Below are positions 5,422 through 12,211 of a stretch of DNA of 13,424 nucleotides, one piece after another. The stretch is taken from NCBI GenBank assembly GCA_910586205.1, contig CAJUGD010000047.1, positions 1 to 13,424 on the forward strand, read 5' to 3'. The notes under the pieces were generated by a model, which saw only the letters and a program-made list of their open reading frames with translations, did no database searches and had not been told where the DNA came from. The position numbers and the translations under genes are program-made. How positions within the stretch are numbered: position 1 is the first letter of the stretch; each line of letters begins with the position of its first letter. Source of the stretch: an uncultured Lachnospiraceae bacterium (GTDB taxonomy: Bacteria; Bacillota; Clostridia; Lachnospirales; Lachnospiraceae).

Positions 5422-5805
5422 ATGGGAAATACGCTAAAAAAATTAGGGGAAGCGGAATTGGAAATCATGCAGGTGATTTGGAACAGTGGAAATCCTGTAA
5501 CTTCAAATTATATTTTAAAAGAACTACAGGAGCGAAGAAACTGGCAGCTTTCCACGTTAATGACATCGTTAACAAGGCTGGCTGATAAAGGATTTATCAG
5601 TTGTGACCGTTCAACAGGAAGAAATCTATATACTTCGATTATTTCAGAAAATGAATACAAGACTGGAGCGAGTAAACATTTTCTCGAAAAGCTGTATAAT
5701 AATTCGATACAAAATATGATAACTGCACTATATAGTAATAAAGAAATCAAAAGTTCTGATATTCAAGAACTCAGAAATTTTTTGGATCAATTGGAGGATG
5801 AATAA
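5422..5805 (+). CDS. BlaI/MecI/CopY family transcriptional repressor
   Basis: The protein is 127 aa with the start ATG 10 nt after AAAGGAG, the typical family length. The N-terminus, LGEAELEIMQVIWNSGNPVT at residues 8-27, is the winged-helix hallmark (E.E.M..IW). It is followed by the recognition helix region STLMTSLTRLADKGFI at 44-59 and the wing. The C-terminal half (about 75-127) is the dimerisation and cleavage part. In the family the dimer represses its own operon until a partner M56 protease signals and the repressor is cut or released. Its stop overlaps the start of the M56 gene (TAATG), which ties the two together. The target beyond its own operator is not visible here. Confidence 0.93.
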   Translation: MGNTLKKLGEAELEIMQVIWNSGNPVTSNYILKELQERRNWQLSTLMTSLTRLADKGFISCDRSTGRNLYTSIISENEYKTGASKHFLEKLYNNSIQNMITALYSNKEIKSSDIQELRNFLDQLEDE

Positions 5806-7712
5806 TGGGAAATATATTTTTATCCATTTTGGGAATTTCCGTATCTGTTGGATTGATCGTTATTGGATTGATTCTTCTGACACCATTTTTAAATAAAAGG
5901 TATGCCGCAAAATGGAAATACCTGATCTGGATTTTTCTTGCGTTGCGGCTGCTTATTCCTTTTAGCGGAGCGAATAGACAGGATGTTATGGATAGGATAT
6001 CACAGCAAAAAGCTGAAACGAGTTCTGAATCAGAAGAAAATGATGCAAACAATCCAAGTGAAACAGCAATGCCATATCGAGGAATGATTGTTGAGATACC
6101 GGTGCAGATGACTACTCCAATCAATGCCTCGTCTGGTAAAAATACAGCAGATATAACCATGCTTGATGTGGTGACTCTTGTCTGGATAATTGGCAGCCTG
6201 ATTGTTATATCAGTACATCTTATCAGTTATTCCCATTATAAACGTCAGGTGGTAAAGAAGGGGAGAATCATAAAAGAAACACGTATTTTAAGCCAGATAT
6301 TTCGGCTTAAACGCGAATTACATATCAGCCGTACAGTATGCGTGATGGAATATGATGAGGCCGAAAGTCCTATGATGATAGGCTTTATAAAACCTGTTTT
6401 AGTTTTGCCAAAAGAGCAGTATAATTCTGAGGATTTGTTTTTTATTTTAAAGCATGAATTGGTTCATTTTAAACGGGGCGATGTGTATCTTAAACTGTTT
6501 TTTGTAACAGCAAATGCTGTCCACTGGTTCAATCCAATAATCTGGATTATGCAGAAGGAAGCTGTTATTGATATGGAACTATCCTGTGATGAAAGAGTTA
6601 CACAAGGCACAAGTTTTGCGTTGCGGAAAGCATATACAGAAACATTGTTGTCCATGCTTCATAAACAATGTGTCAGAAAGACTGTTTTATCAACGCAATT
6701 TTATGGGGGAACAAAGATTATGAAAAAACGTTTTAAAAATATATTGATAAAAAATAGAAAGAAAAACGGAATATCTATATTGATATGTGCAGTTATTCTA
6801 TCAATCACTTTAGGGATGATGGTAGGATGTTCTGTTACAAAAGAGAATACAGAAAAAGAAAATATTGAAAACGAGAACACAGTAAATAAAGATATATTTA
6901 TTGACAATTCCTCTGCTGATAATAATACATTGGAAAATACAATTACACTTACCTTTTCAAAAGAAGGAGAGCAAGAACAAAAACAGGCTACACTTGCGAT
7001 TGGTAATGGCTACTCTTTCTATCTGCCTGATGATGAGAAGTGGTATCTATCTGCTCCTGACCTATGGAAAACAGAGATCAATGAACAGGTCTCACTTTGG
7101 ATAACGCATTATGAAGGTGAATCAGAGGATTCTGTAAATCAGAAACTTGAAGGTGATGGTTATGCAAAGGAGGACTCCTATAAGTGGTGGAAACAGGAGG
7201 GAGATTTATTATATCATGTCGAACAGAAAGTGTTTGAAAATAACATATGGGCAATATTCTACTCTTATCCCGTAGATTTTGAAGACGGATGGGGGAGAGA
7301 ATTTCCTGTGATTATAAATACATTTGCGTTATCCAATGGGGCAGAAAATGGAAAGCTGAATAATACCGTAGGAACAGACGAATATCTAGGATCTGAAGAT
7401 TGTCAGAAAATCAGAACCATTTTAGAGGCGTTTGCAAAATCATATTTTGATGGAGATGTTGATGCTATTCAGAAGTTTCTGGCAAGTACATATGAAGGAG
7501 AGGTTGATATATATGAAGATACAGGAACCATAAGTGATTTAACGGTGAAGGGATTGTCAGATGCTGATGAGAAAAAGATTGAAAATGGAAAATGCAATGT
7601 TTCCATAGAATTCAGGGACAGTAACTATGAAGATATGTTTCTGTACCTAACATTTATACTTGTCAAAGAGCAAGGGGAATGGAAAATACAATTTTATGGT
7701 ATGGAAGGATAA
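5805..7712 (+). CDS. BlaR1-like M56 metalloprotease with a non-PBP extracytoplasmic region
   Basis: The protein is 635 aa and coupled to the repressor gene by TAATG. Membrane segments are predicted near residues 5-28, 37-55, 122-140 and 322-341. The cytoplasmic zinc site is KHELVHFKRGD (HExxH at 217-221) with downstream NPIIWIMQKEAVIDMELSCDERV (243-265), the M56 family hallmark. After the last membrane segment, residues 345-635 should be outside the cell. They hold an acidic linker, a domain with NGYSFYLPDDEKWYLSAP (401-418), and an NTF2-like C-terminal domain from about 530 with EGEWKIQF-type ending (KEQGEWKIQFYG). No penicillin-binding SxxK/STYK motif is present, so it should not be a beta-lactam sensor like BlaR1. 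By analogy it would relay an envelope signal to the BlaI protein. Confidence 0.9.
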   Translation: MGNIFLSILGISVSVGLIVIGLILLTPFLNKRYAAKWKYLIWIFLALRLLIPFSGANRQDVMDRISQQKAETSSESEENDANNPSETAMPYRGMIVEIPVQMTTPINASSGKNTADITMLDVVTLVWIIGSLIVISVHLISYSHYKRQVVKKGRIIKETRILSQIFRLKRELHISRTVCVMEYDEAESPMMIGFIKPVLVLPKEQYNSEDLFFILKHELVHFKRGDVYLKLFFVTANAVHWFNPIIWIMQKEAVIDMELSCDERVTQGTSFALRKAYTETLLSMLHKQCVRKTVLSTQFYGGTKIMKKRFKNILIKNRKKNGISILICAVILSITLGMMVGCSVTKENTEKENIENENTVNKDIFIDNSSADNNTLENTITLTFSKEGEQEQKQATLAIGNGYSFYLPDDEKWYLSAPDLWKTEINEQVSLWITHYEGESEDSVNQKLEGDGYAKEDSYKWWKQEGDLLYHVEQKVFENNIWAIFYSYPVDFEDGWGREFPVIINTFALSNGAENGKLNNTVGTDEYLGSEDCQKIRTILEAFAKSYFDGDVDAIQKFLASTYEGEVDIYEDTGTISDLTVKGLSDADEKKIENGKCNVSIEFRDSNYEDMFLYLTFILVKEQGEWKIQFYGMEG

Positions 7713-7719
7713 ATGAATT

Positions 7720-7751
7720 AAAAAGGGGCAGTCTCCCCGACTGCCTCCCTT
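7720..7751 (-). terminator. Intrinsic terminator, convergent point (best on the minus strand)
   Basis: GGCAGTC (7727-7733), loop TCCCC, GACTGCC (7739-7745), flanked by further G/C pairs. Read on the minus strand the stem is followed by TTTTT, a good terminator for the DUF4240-like gene ending at 7768. On the plus strand the hairpin lies 15 bp after the M56 stop with a poorer tail (TCCCTTT), so it may work in both directions. Confidence 0.75.
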
Positions 7752-7767
7752 TCCCGGATTCAAATAA

Positions 7768-8700
7768 CTACCCTTGCTCCTGCCCTCCCCTTTTCTGCAA
7801 GGTCTGCAAAATATCCACAGCCTCCATACACTCCTCTCTGCTTCTTCCAAAAACATTTACAGACAAAAGCTCTCCTTTGGCAAAATATCCGGCATAGATA
7901 TGATGCATGCTTTGTCCTCCCTCTGTCTCTCTGTTTTCAAAAAATCTGACACGGAAGCCTGCAAGTCTATATCCCTCCGGCTTCATCACAACAGCCTGAG
8001 GTGGTATCGTCTGCAGGAACGCCTGTTCCATCACCTTCGCCGGGGCAGGCTTGCCGGATTTCTCTGCATGGAAAGGAGTTATCCGCACGGTAAGCTCCCC
8101 CTGGGATGGATAAAGCACTGTCTCCCCGCCATCTCCCTCCTCCTGTCTCCAATCCAAAGGAGCTGATAATTTCCACCCAAGAGAAAGGTCATGTTCTGTC
8201 CACAGATTTTCCTCCTTCCAGCATTCCTGGTTACTTCCGGTCTCATAATCCGGACTGGCTGTGTGAGGATATCCGGATGGATCTTGGCGGTGCTTTCTTG
8301 CCCATGCCTTCCTGGGAGCATACAAAATTGCTTCAAATTCTCTGTCCCCATCCAGCTTCTTTCTCCCATCCAGAATCTTTTGATAATAAGCCCGTCCATT
8401 TATTAAGGCCACGCACCTGGCATAGAGAAAGCCATCCCCGGAAAAATATTTATCTGACCGGTAAGTACGCCGGGCAATCTTTGGACTGTCAAGTTTATGC
8501 AAAAGCTCTGCCATCTTGTCCTCAAATACAAAAATCACTTCATCCGGCCACTGTGACAAATATTGAATCAATGGCTCTAAAACCAGGTCGTCGTCCCCCT
8601 GCTGTGACCAGTCAAGACAATTCGTCATGGCGAAAAAATCCAGATCATCAAGACTTTTTTCCCTATACATTTTTTCTATTACCGGCGGCAGATATTTCAT
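7768..8700 (-). CDS. DUF4240-like protein with a C-terminal DcrB/DUF1795-like domain
   Basis: The protein is 310 aa from the ATG at 8700 (MKYLPPVIEK); an ATG at 8706 is only 3 nt after AAGGAGG and less likely. The N-terminal 140 residues carry the DUF4240 pattern: FFAMTNCLDWSQQGDDDLVLEPL, then a Glu-rich helix, then GDGFLYARCVALINGRAYYQ (about 89-108). The C-terminal part, from about 175, begins LSLGWKLSAPLDW and alternates strands, recalling DcrB/DUF1795-type domains. There is no signal peptide, so it is cytoplasmic. It follows a methyltransferase by 44 bp on the same strand and is probably co-transcribed. DUF4240 has no established function that I can name; the domain match is from remembered pattern. 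Confidence 0.62.
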   Translation of the reverse strand: MKYLPPVIEKMYREKSLDDLDFFAMTNCLDWSQQGDDDLVLEPLIQYLSQWPDEVIFVFEDKMAELLHKLDSPKIARRTYRSDKYFSGDGFLYARCVALINGRAYYQKILDGRKKLDGDREFEAILYAPRKAWARKHRQDPSGYPHTASPDYETGSNQECWKEENLWTEHDLSLGWKLSAPLDWRQEEGDGGETVLYPSQGELTVRITPFHAEKSGKPAPAKVMEQAFLQTIPPQAVVMKPEGYRLAGFRVRFFENRETEGGQSMHHIYAGYFAKGELLSVNVFGRSREECMEAVDILQTLQKRGGQEQG

Positions 8701-8744
8701 AAGCATTTTCCTCCTTAAAAAAGTGTTCCTGCTGTATATGCCCT

Positions 8745-9461
8745 TTACAATGCCCTTTTCATCTTAATATAAATGCCCACAAAACAAGTATATGGCTTAA
8801 TAACTGCTTCAAAATATTTCTTGTCGCCAAGAGCAAATTTATTATTTGCTGCAAGCCAATCGTCCCATGCTTCGCTAAAACAATCCATTTCCCATGTTTT
8901 CACTGACTGGATTCTGTCACTGTTTCCGATGATTTCTTTCCAATGATTGGGACTTTTAAACATATAAGCATCCTCTCCAATCCAATCAGAAAGAAGTTCC
9001 TTGGCACGGCCTTTGTATTCTTCCTTCAGGCCAGGGATTCCAATCAAAACCATCCCATTATCTTTCATAAACGGCAGGATCTTTTCCTGAAAAAATCCTT
9101 TATTTCCCGCAAAATAATGATAAGAATCAATACTAATCAGGGCATGGAACTGCTCTTTTTCAAAAGGAAGATGGCTGGCATCTTCGCAGACAGGCGTTAT
9201 CTGCCCTTCAACTCCCCATTTGGCAAATCGCCTCCCATTTTCCTCTGCGCTGATCCATAAATCATTTGCGAAAACTTTCGCTCCGGTTTCTTTAGCAATG
9301 ACAAGACTTGTCAGCCCTGTCCCGCATCCTAAGTCGAGGATCCTGTCATCCGGAGCAAGCTGTAAGGGATATTTATCAAATAACTCTGCCAATATCCTTA
9401 TGCTGTTTGGTCCCATCATAGTTTCTGCAGAAACATATGACTTATAATCACCAACATTCAT
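8745..9461 (-). CDS. Class I SAM-dependent methyltransferase
   Basis: The protein is 238 aa; the ATG at 9461 follows AGGAGG by 7 nt. Rossmann-fold motifs are in order: LDLGCGTG at 42-49 (SAM-binding loop), an acidic residue in FANDLW at 64-69 ending strand 2, EDASHLPF around 102-109 and ALISIDSYHYF for strand 4. The substrate-binding C-terminal part contains DCFSEAWDDWLAANNKFALGD split over 203-223. The Tyr-rich YHYFAG after motif IV resembles small-molecule or cyclopropane-synthase-like methyltransferases, but the substrate cannot be told. It probably heads a two-gene unit with the DUF4240-like gene. The 273 bp upstream (9462-9734) hold no gene. Confidence 0.88.
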   Translation of the reverse strand: MNVGDYKSYVSAETMMGPNSIRILAELFDKYPLQLAPDDRILDLGCGTGLTSLVIAKETGAKVFANDLWISAEENGRRFAKWGVEGQITPVCEDASHLPFEKEQFHALISIDSYHYFAGNKGFFQEKILPFMKDNGMVLIGIPGLKEEYKGRAKELLSDWIGEDAYMFKSPNHWKEIIGNSDRIQSVKTWEMDCFSEAWDDWLAANNKFALGDKKYFEAVIKPYTCFVGIYIKMKRAL

Positions 9462-9602
9462 ACCTTTGCCTCCTCTAAATTTCTATTTAAATTTCTGTTT
9501 CAATCCCTGATTATAAAATAATTATCTGCTCTTTTCCCTGTATATTTAAAATCCGCCCTGTAAGGATGTTTTTATGGTTTTGCAGATCCTAAAGTCATGG
9601 AT

Positions 9603-9621
9603 GGACATGCAGACCATGTCC
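9603..9621. repeat. Perfect 7-bp inverted repeat upstream of the methyltransferase
   Basis: GGACATG-CAGAC-CATGTCC lies in the 273-bp gap between the methyltransferase start (9461) and the kinase stop (9735). It could be an operator or a short hairpin. No T-run or clear promoter is next to it. Confidence 0.35.
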
Positions 9622-9734
9622 TATCTGACCTTTTGTCTCTAGAGTGTTGCATTCATCTTCGAATTATATGCTTGTTCTATTGATAAATAGCCGCATTTGC
9701 CTGTTTCGGATATAGGCCAATGTTTATCTTTAAA

Positions 9735-10250
9735 TTACAGCTCTAAATCAACCGGATAGCTTTCATCAATCCATACAGGATTTACCTGATGGCGGCAGCA
9801 CTGCTCCAAAATCCTCCTATTTTCCTCAAGCACTGCTTCTAAGGTAAGCCAGCGGTCATCCAAGCGTGCTTCTATCACGTTGGCAAATTTTTTAATATCG
9901 GCAAAATGGCCTTTGATATATTTCTCACTCATAACCAGACAATAGTATCTGATTTCTCTTAAATATTCTTCTCCAAAATCCTTTTCCCATCCAAAGGGGA
10001 TATAGCAGCCTTCCACGATCAGATTCTGCTGGTTTTCAATTACTGTCTTTATGATTTCTGCCGCCACCGGCCACAGAAAATCCGTCAGCTTCTGTTCATC
10101 GCTCATTGGTGTAAGCGTTGTGATTTTGCTGCGAATCAGCCCCATTTTGAGATGATCTATGGAAAGATAGGGAATCTGATATTTTTCCAGCAGCCTTTGA
10201 GCAAAAGCCGTCTTACCTGTATGTGATGCTCCTGTGATTAAAATAACCAT
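9735..10250 (-). CDS. P-loop NTPase, small-molecule or nucleotide kinase-like
   Basis: The protein is 171 aa; the ATG at 10250 follows GGAGG closely. Walker A is GASHTGKT at residues 7-14, right at the N-terminus as in adenylate-kinase-like small kinases. It is followed by a substrate-side element YLSIDHLKMGLIR (28-40), a helix, and a predicted strand NLIVEGCYIPF (76-86) that fits the Walker B/strand 3 position. The LID-like part is EARLDDRWLTLEAVLEENRR. Related proteins are annotated 2-phosphoglycerate kinase-like or simply AAA ATPase; the substrate is unknown. It is last in a run of four small minus-strand genes, 35 bp after the DUF2164 gene. Confidence 0.8.
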   Translation of the reverse strand: MVILITGASHTGKTAFAQRLLEKYQIPYLSIDHLKMGLIRSKITTLTPMSDEQKLTDFLWPVAAEIIKTVIENQQNLIVEGCYIPFGWEKDFGEEYLREIRYYCLVMSEKYIKGHFADIKKFANVIEARLDDRWLTLEAVLEENRRILEQCCRHQVNPVWIDESYPVDLEL

Positions 10251-10285
10251 AGCTTTCCTCCGTTCCCCATCATCTTTTTTAAACC

Positions 10286-10552
10286 TTATGAATCTTCATT
10301 TTTATATAAGGTATAATAGTCGGAATCCAGGTTCTCCATCATCTGGCCAAACCATTTCTTTGTGTCGTCAAGAGCCCGGTTATAAATAATCGGCGCCATT
10401 TTTTCCTCAAATAACTGCAAAAGTTGAAGCTGTTCAATCATCCCGATTTCTTCTCCCCGTACATCCAGATAAAAGGCTTTTATTTCATCCTTTAGCTTAT
10501 CTTTTTGAGTGTCAGACAACTTGATCTGAGGCAAATTTCTTCCTCTTTTCAT
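10286..10552 (-). CDS. DUF2164 family protein
   Basis: The protein is 88 aa; the ATG at 10552 follows AGGAG by about 7 nt. The pattern IKLSDTQKDKLKDEIKAFY (10-28), RGEEIGMIEQLQLLQLFEEKMAP (33-55) and IYNRALDDTKKWF (56-68) is the DUF2164 signature (EIK.Y...RGEEIG.....LL.FF...LGP.IYN..V.DA..WF). It is an all-helical cytoplasmic protein of unknown role. It lies between the Nim-like gene (127 bp upstream) and the kinase. Confidence 0.85.
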   Translation of the reverse strand: MKRGRNLPQIKLSDTQKDKLKDEIKAFYLDVRGEEIGMIEQLQLLQLFEEKMAPIIYNRALDDTKKWFGQMMENLDSDYYTLYKNEDS

Positions 10553-10661
10553 AAAGATCTCCTCTTTCTTCTTTTTATAGGATCATTTTAAATCTCTATG
10601 TAAATATCACTTATCTATTAAGTTCCAATGATATTTTGTCATCTTTTTTGCAGAGCCGAAA

Positions 10662-10711
10662 AATATTTCTTCTTTCCTGTCAATGAATAATATTTCTTCT
10701 CTTTCCTGTCA
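10662..10711. repeat. Near-perfect direct repeat at the 3' end of the Nim-like gene
   Basis: Copies at 10662-10682 and 10689-10711 differ only by a 2-nt CT insertion. They cover the last codons and the stop of the Nim-like gene, so the present C-terminus was probably produced by the duplication. Confidence 0.6.
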
Positions 10712-11153
10712 TATCTGTCACCGTCATTTTCAAAACCGTAGTAACTTTCATCATATCTGTATTGAACTTAAAATCTTCCGCGTGATATTGCCGCATTAAA
10801 ATCTTCAGCGCCTCATATTTATCCTCGTCTTTTACGGTTTCTATGGTTCCATGGCCGATCACGCTTGCATATCCCATGGTACAGCTCATTTGCTCCTCAT
10901 AGAGAATAAAATTGTGATCACAATCCATCTCAAAGGTTGCCCGGTTATCCTTTGCAATCAAGTCCAGCTTCTTCCCTTCCATAGCCGCATGAAAATAAAA
11001 GAAAACCTGCTCCCCCTGTACATCCAATCCGAAATTAAGAGGGACAATATAGGGAAAATCTTCATCATTTAAAGCAATTCTGCATACATCACACTTCTTG
11101 ATAATCTCAATTATCTCGTTAAAATCCGTAATTTCTCTGTCCTTTCTTCTCAT
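10680..11153 (-). CDS. Pyridoxamine 5'-phosphate oxidase-like flavoprotein, NimA type
   Basis: The protein is 157 aa; the ATG at 11153 follows AAGGAG. The split-barrel flavin-binding pattern is visible: CRIALNDEDFPYIVPLNFGL at 24-43, FYFHAAMEGKKLDLI at 52-66 with His55 in the place of the conserved Nim histidine, and YASVIGHGTIETV (about 95-107). Family members bind FMN or related cofactors, and some reduce nitroimidazoles. Most chromosomal Clostridia homologues are not proven resistance genes, so nim should not be claimed. The gene is 60 bp after the TfoX-like gene on the same strand. A short direct repeat at its 3' end changes the terminal residues. Confidence 0.85.
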   Translation of the reverse strand: MRRKDREITDFNEIIEIIKKCDVCRIALNDEDFPYIVPLNFGLDVQGEQVFFYFHAAMEGKKLDLIAKDNRATFEMDCDHNFILYEEQMSCTMGYASVIGHGTIETVKDEDKYEALKILMRQYHAEDFKFNTDMMKVTTVLKMTVTDMTGKRRNIIH

Positions 11154-11213
11154 GTTCTTCTCCTTTTTATCTATGAATTTATGCTTTTTAACAAGTTTCT
11201 TTATATCGGAAAA

Positions 11214-11471
11214 TCATCTTTTCAAAAAATCACTAAGTTCCTTCAGCTCCCTTTTTTTATCCTCTGAAAGTGCGTTAAATTCCACATTCTCAATGGCTCC
11301 CTCCAATGCATACAGATGCACCAGGCACACTTGGGGATAGGCCGACTTCAGTTTTATAAATGCCTGCTTTGCCCCTGTCTGAATCAGCTTTTCTGCTGAA
11401 TCGATTCCAACGCTTGTCAGCTTTTTTTCCATCTCCCTGCCGATATTTGCCATAGAATTTAGTTCTGTCAT
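11214..11471 (-). CDS. TfoX/Sxy C-terminal domain protein
   Basis: The protein is 85 aa; the ATG at 11471 follows AGGAGA by about 7 nt. The helix-hairpin-helix-like start ANIGREMEKKLTSVGIDSAE (8-27), KLIQTGAKQAFIKLKSAYP (28-46) and LVHLYALEGAIENV (50-63) match TfoX_C. The N-terminal TfoX domain is absent, as is usual for stand-alone proteins of this type in Firmicutes. In gamma-proteobacteria TfoX/Sxy governs competence; a similar role here is not established. Its leader, including the ribosome binding site, lies in a 33-bp tandem duplication (11474-11539). Confidence 0.88.
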   Translation of the reverse strand: MTELNSMANIGREMEKKLTSVGIDSAEKLIQTGAKQAFIKLKSAYPQVCLVHLYALEGAIENVEFNALSEDKKRELKELSDFLKR

Positions 11472-11473
11472 GA

Positions 11474-11539
11474 TCTTCTCCTGATTTTAGTGACTGCATT
11501 TCCTGCTCTTCTCCTGATTTTGGTGACTGCATTTCCTGC
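11474..11539. repeat. 33-bp tandem duplication covering the RBS of the TfoX-like gene
   Basis: Units 11474-11506 and 11507-11539 are identical except for one base (A11489 against G11522). On the minus strand each unit contains CAGGAGAAGA, so the Shine-Dalgarno sequence occurs twice; only the copy nearest the gene is correctly spaced. Confidence 0.88.
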
Positions 11540-11795
11540 ACCAGCATCACCCCTTCGAAACAGAAACAATCATCCGATTTTCTTTGTAAATTCCCCTGTG
11601 CTGTCTCCTGTTTTTTTCACTGCTCATTCTCATATTATTACTGTTTACAAGGGGCATCTTCCTGCCTGCTTCTTCCGAAGAAAAGCCCTGGTGTTCCCTT
11701 GATGAATAAAACGGGATTAAAACAGTCTTACAAGCATAGTTCTATTTTACAGGAAACCTGTCACAAAGAAAAGTATTTTTTATTCAACCAGATAC

Positions 11796-11895
11796 AAAAA
11801 AGGCTGCCCCAAATCTGCACATTCCACAATGTGAGGCGTTCCATATCCTTCCGATATCAGCCTTACCCTGTGGAATCGCCGTATTTGCGACAACC
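11796..11895 (-). terminator. Structured RNA region ending in T6: terminator or 3'-UTR RNA downstream of the HPr-like gene
   Basis: On the minus strand an outer stem pairs 11889-11895 (GGTTGTC) with 11802-11808 (GGCAGCC, two G-U pairs), directly followed by six T (plus A11796-A11801). Inside, TTCCACA (11869-11875) pairs with TGTGGAA (11822-11828). Further in are AGGC/GCCT and an ATATC-GGAAG-GATAT hairpin. The gene upstream stops at 11939. This is more elaborate than an ordinary terminator. The remaining DNA from 11540 to 11938 has no credible gene. Confidence 0.6.
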
Positions 11896-11938
11896 CTGGA
11901 TTGCATCCTTTATTCTTTAAGCTCCCCTGTTAATCTGA

Positions 11939-12196
11939 CTACATATTTAACTCTATAAACTCCTTAAGCCTTATGGCTTCTTCCTGCTCCTTCTCGCCTT
12001 CCACCAGAATCTCCAGAACTTCACCCGCCTTGGCAGAAAGGGAAAGAACATGGAAAATCAACTTGGCATCACCGCTTTTTTCCCCTTTCCTTATCTCCAC
12101 CCTGCTGGTACACTGAATTGCCTCTTTTACCAGCTTTCCGGCGGCCTCCGGCAGAAGGCCGGCAGGATCCTTTACCTGAAATTCCAATCTAACCAT
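11939..12196 (-). CDS. HPr-like protein lacking both phosphorylation sites
   Basis: The protein is 85 aa, the length of HPr, with GGGGAG upstream of the ATG at 12196. It aligns without gaps through most of the HPr fold: FQVKDPAGLL (6-15), GKLVKEA (20-26), VEIRKG (33-38), AKLIFHVLSLSAKAG (44-58). The catalytic His15 of the GLHARPA motif is Leu (GLLPEAA) and Arg17 is Glu. The regulatory Ser46 (KSIM) is Leu (KLIF). It therefore cannot carry phosphate in the PTS at His15, nor be controlled by HPr kinase at Ser46; even Crh keeps Ser46. It starts 15 bp after the HAD gene, so it belongs to that operon. A binding role is inferred. Confidence 0.75.
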   Translation of the reverse strand: MVRLEFQVKDPAGLLPEAAGKLVKEAIQCTSRVEIRKGEKSGDAKLIFHVLSLSAKAGEVLEILVEGEKEQEEAIRLKEFIELNM

Positions 12197-12211
12197 AGAT
12201 TATCTCCCCTT

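Noticed and set aside
8106..8702. A 198-codon plus-strand frame antisense to the DUF4240-like gene
   Set aside because: No RBS; composition (Pro, Ser and His rich) is typical of an antisense shadow.
11290..11550. An 86-codon minus-strand frame through the 33-bp repeat
   Set aside because: After the repeat it runs out of frame through the TfoX-like gene, and its basic low-complexity product matches nothing.
11796..11895. SRP RNA (4.5S-like), prompted by the GGAAG loop
   Set aside because: The conserved symmetric and asymmetric loops of the SRP domain around the GGAA loop are not present. It is kept only as an unnamed structured region.
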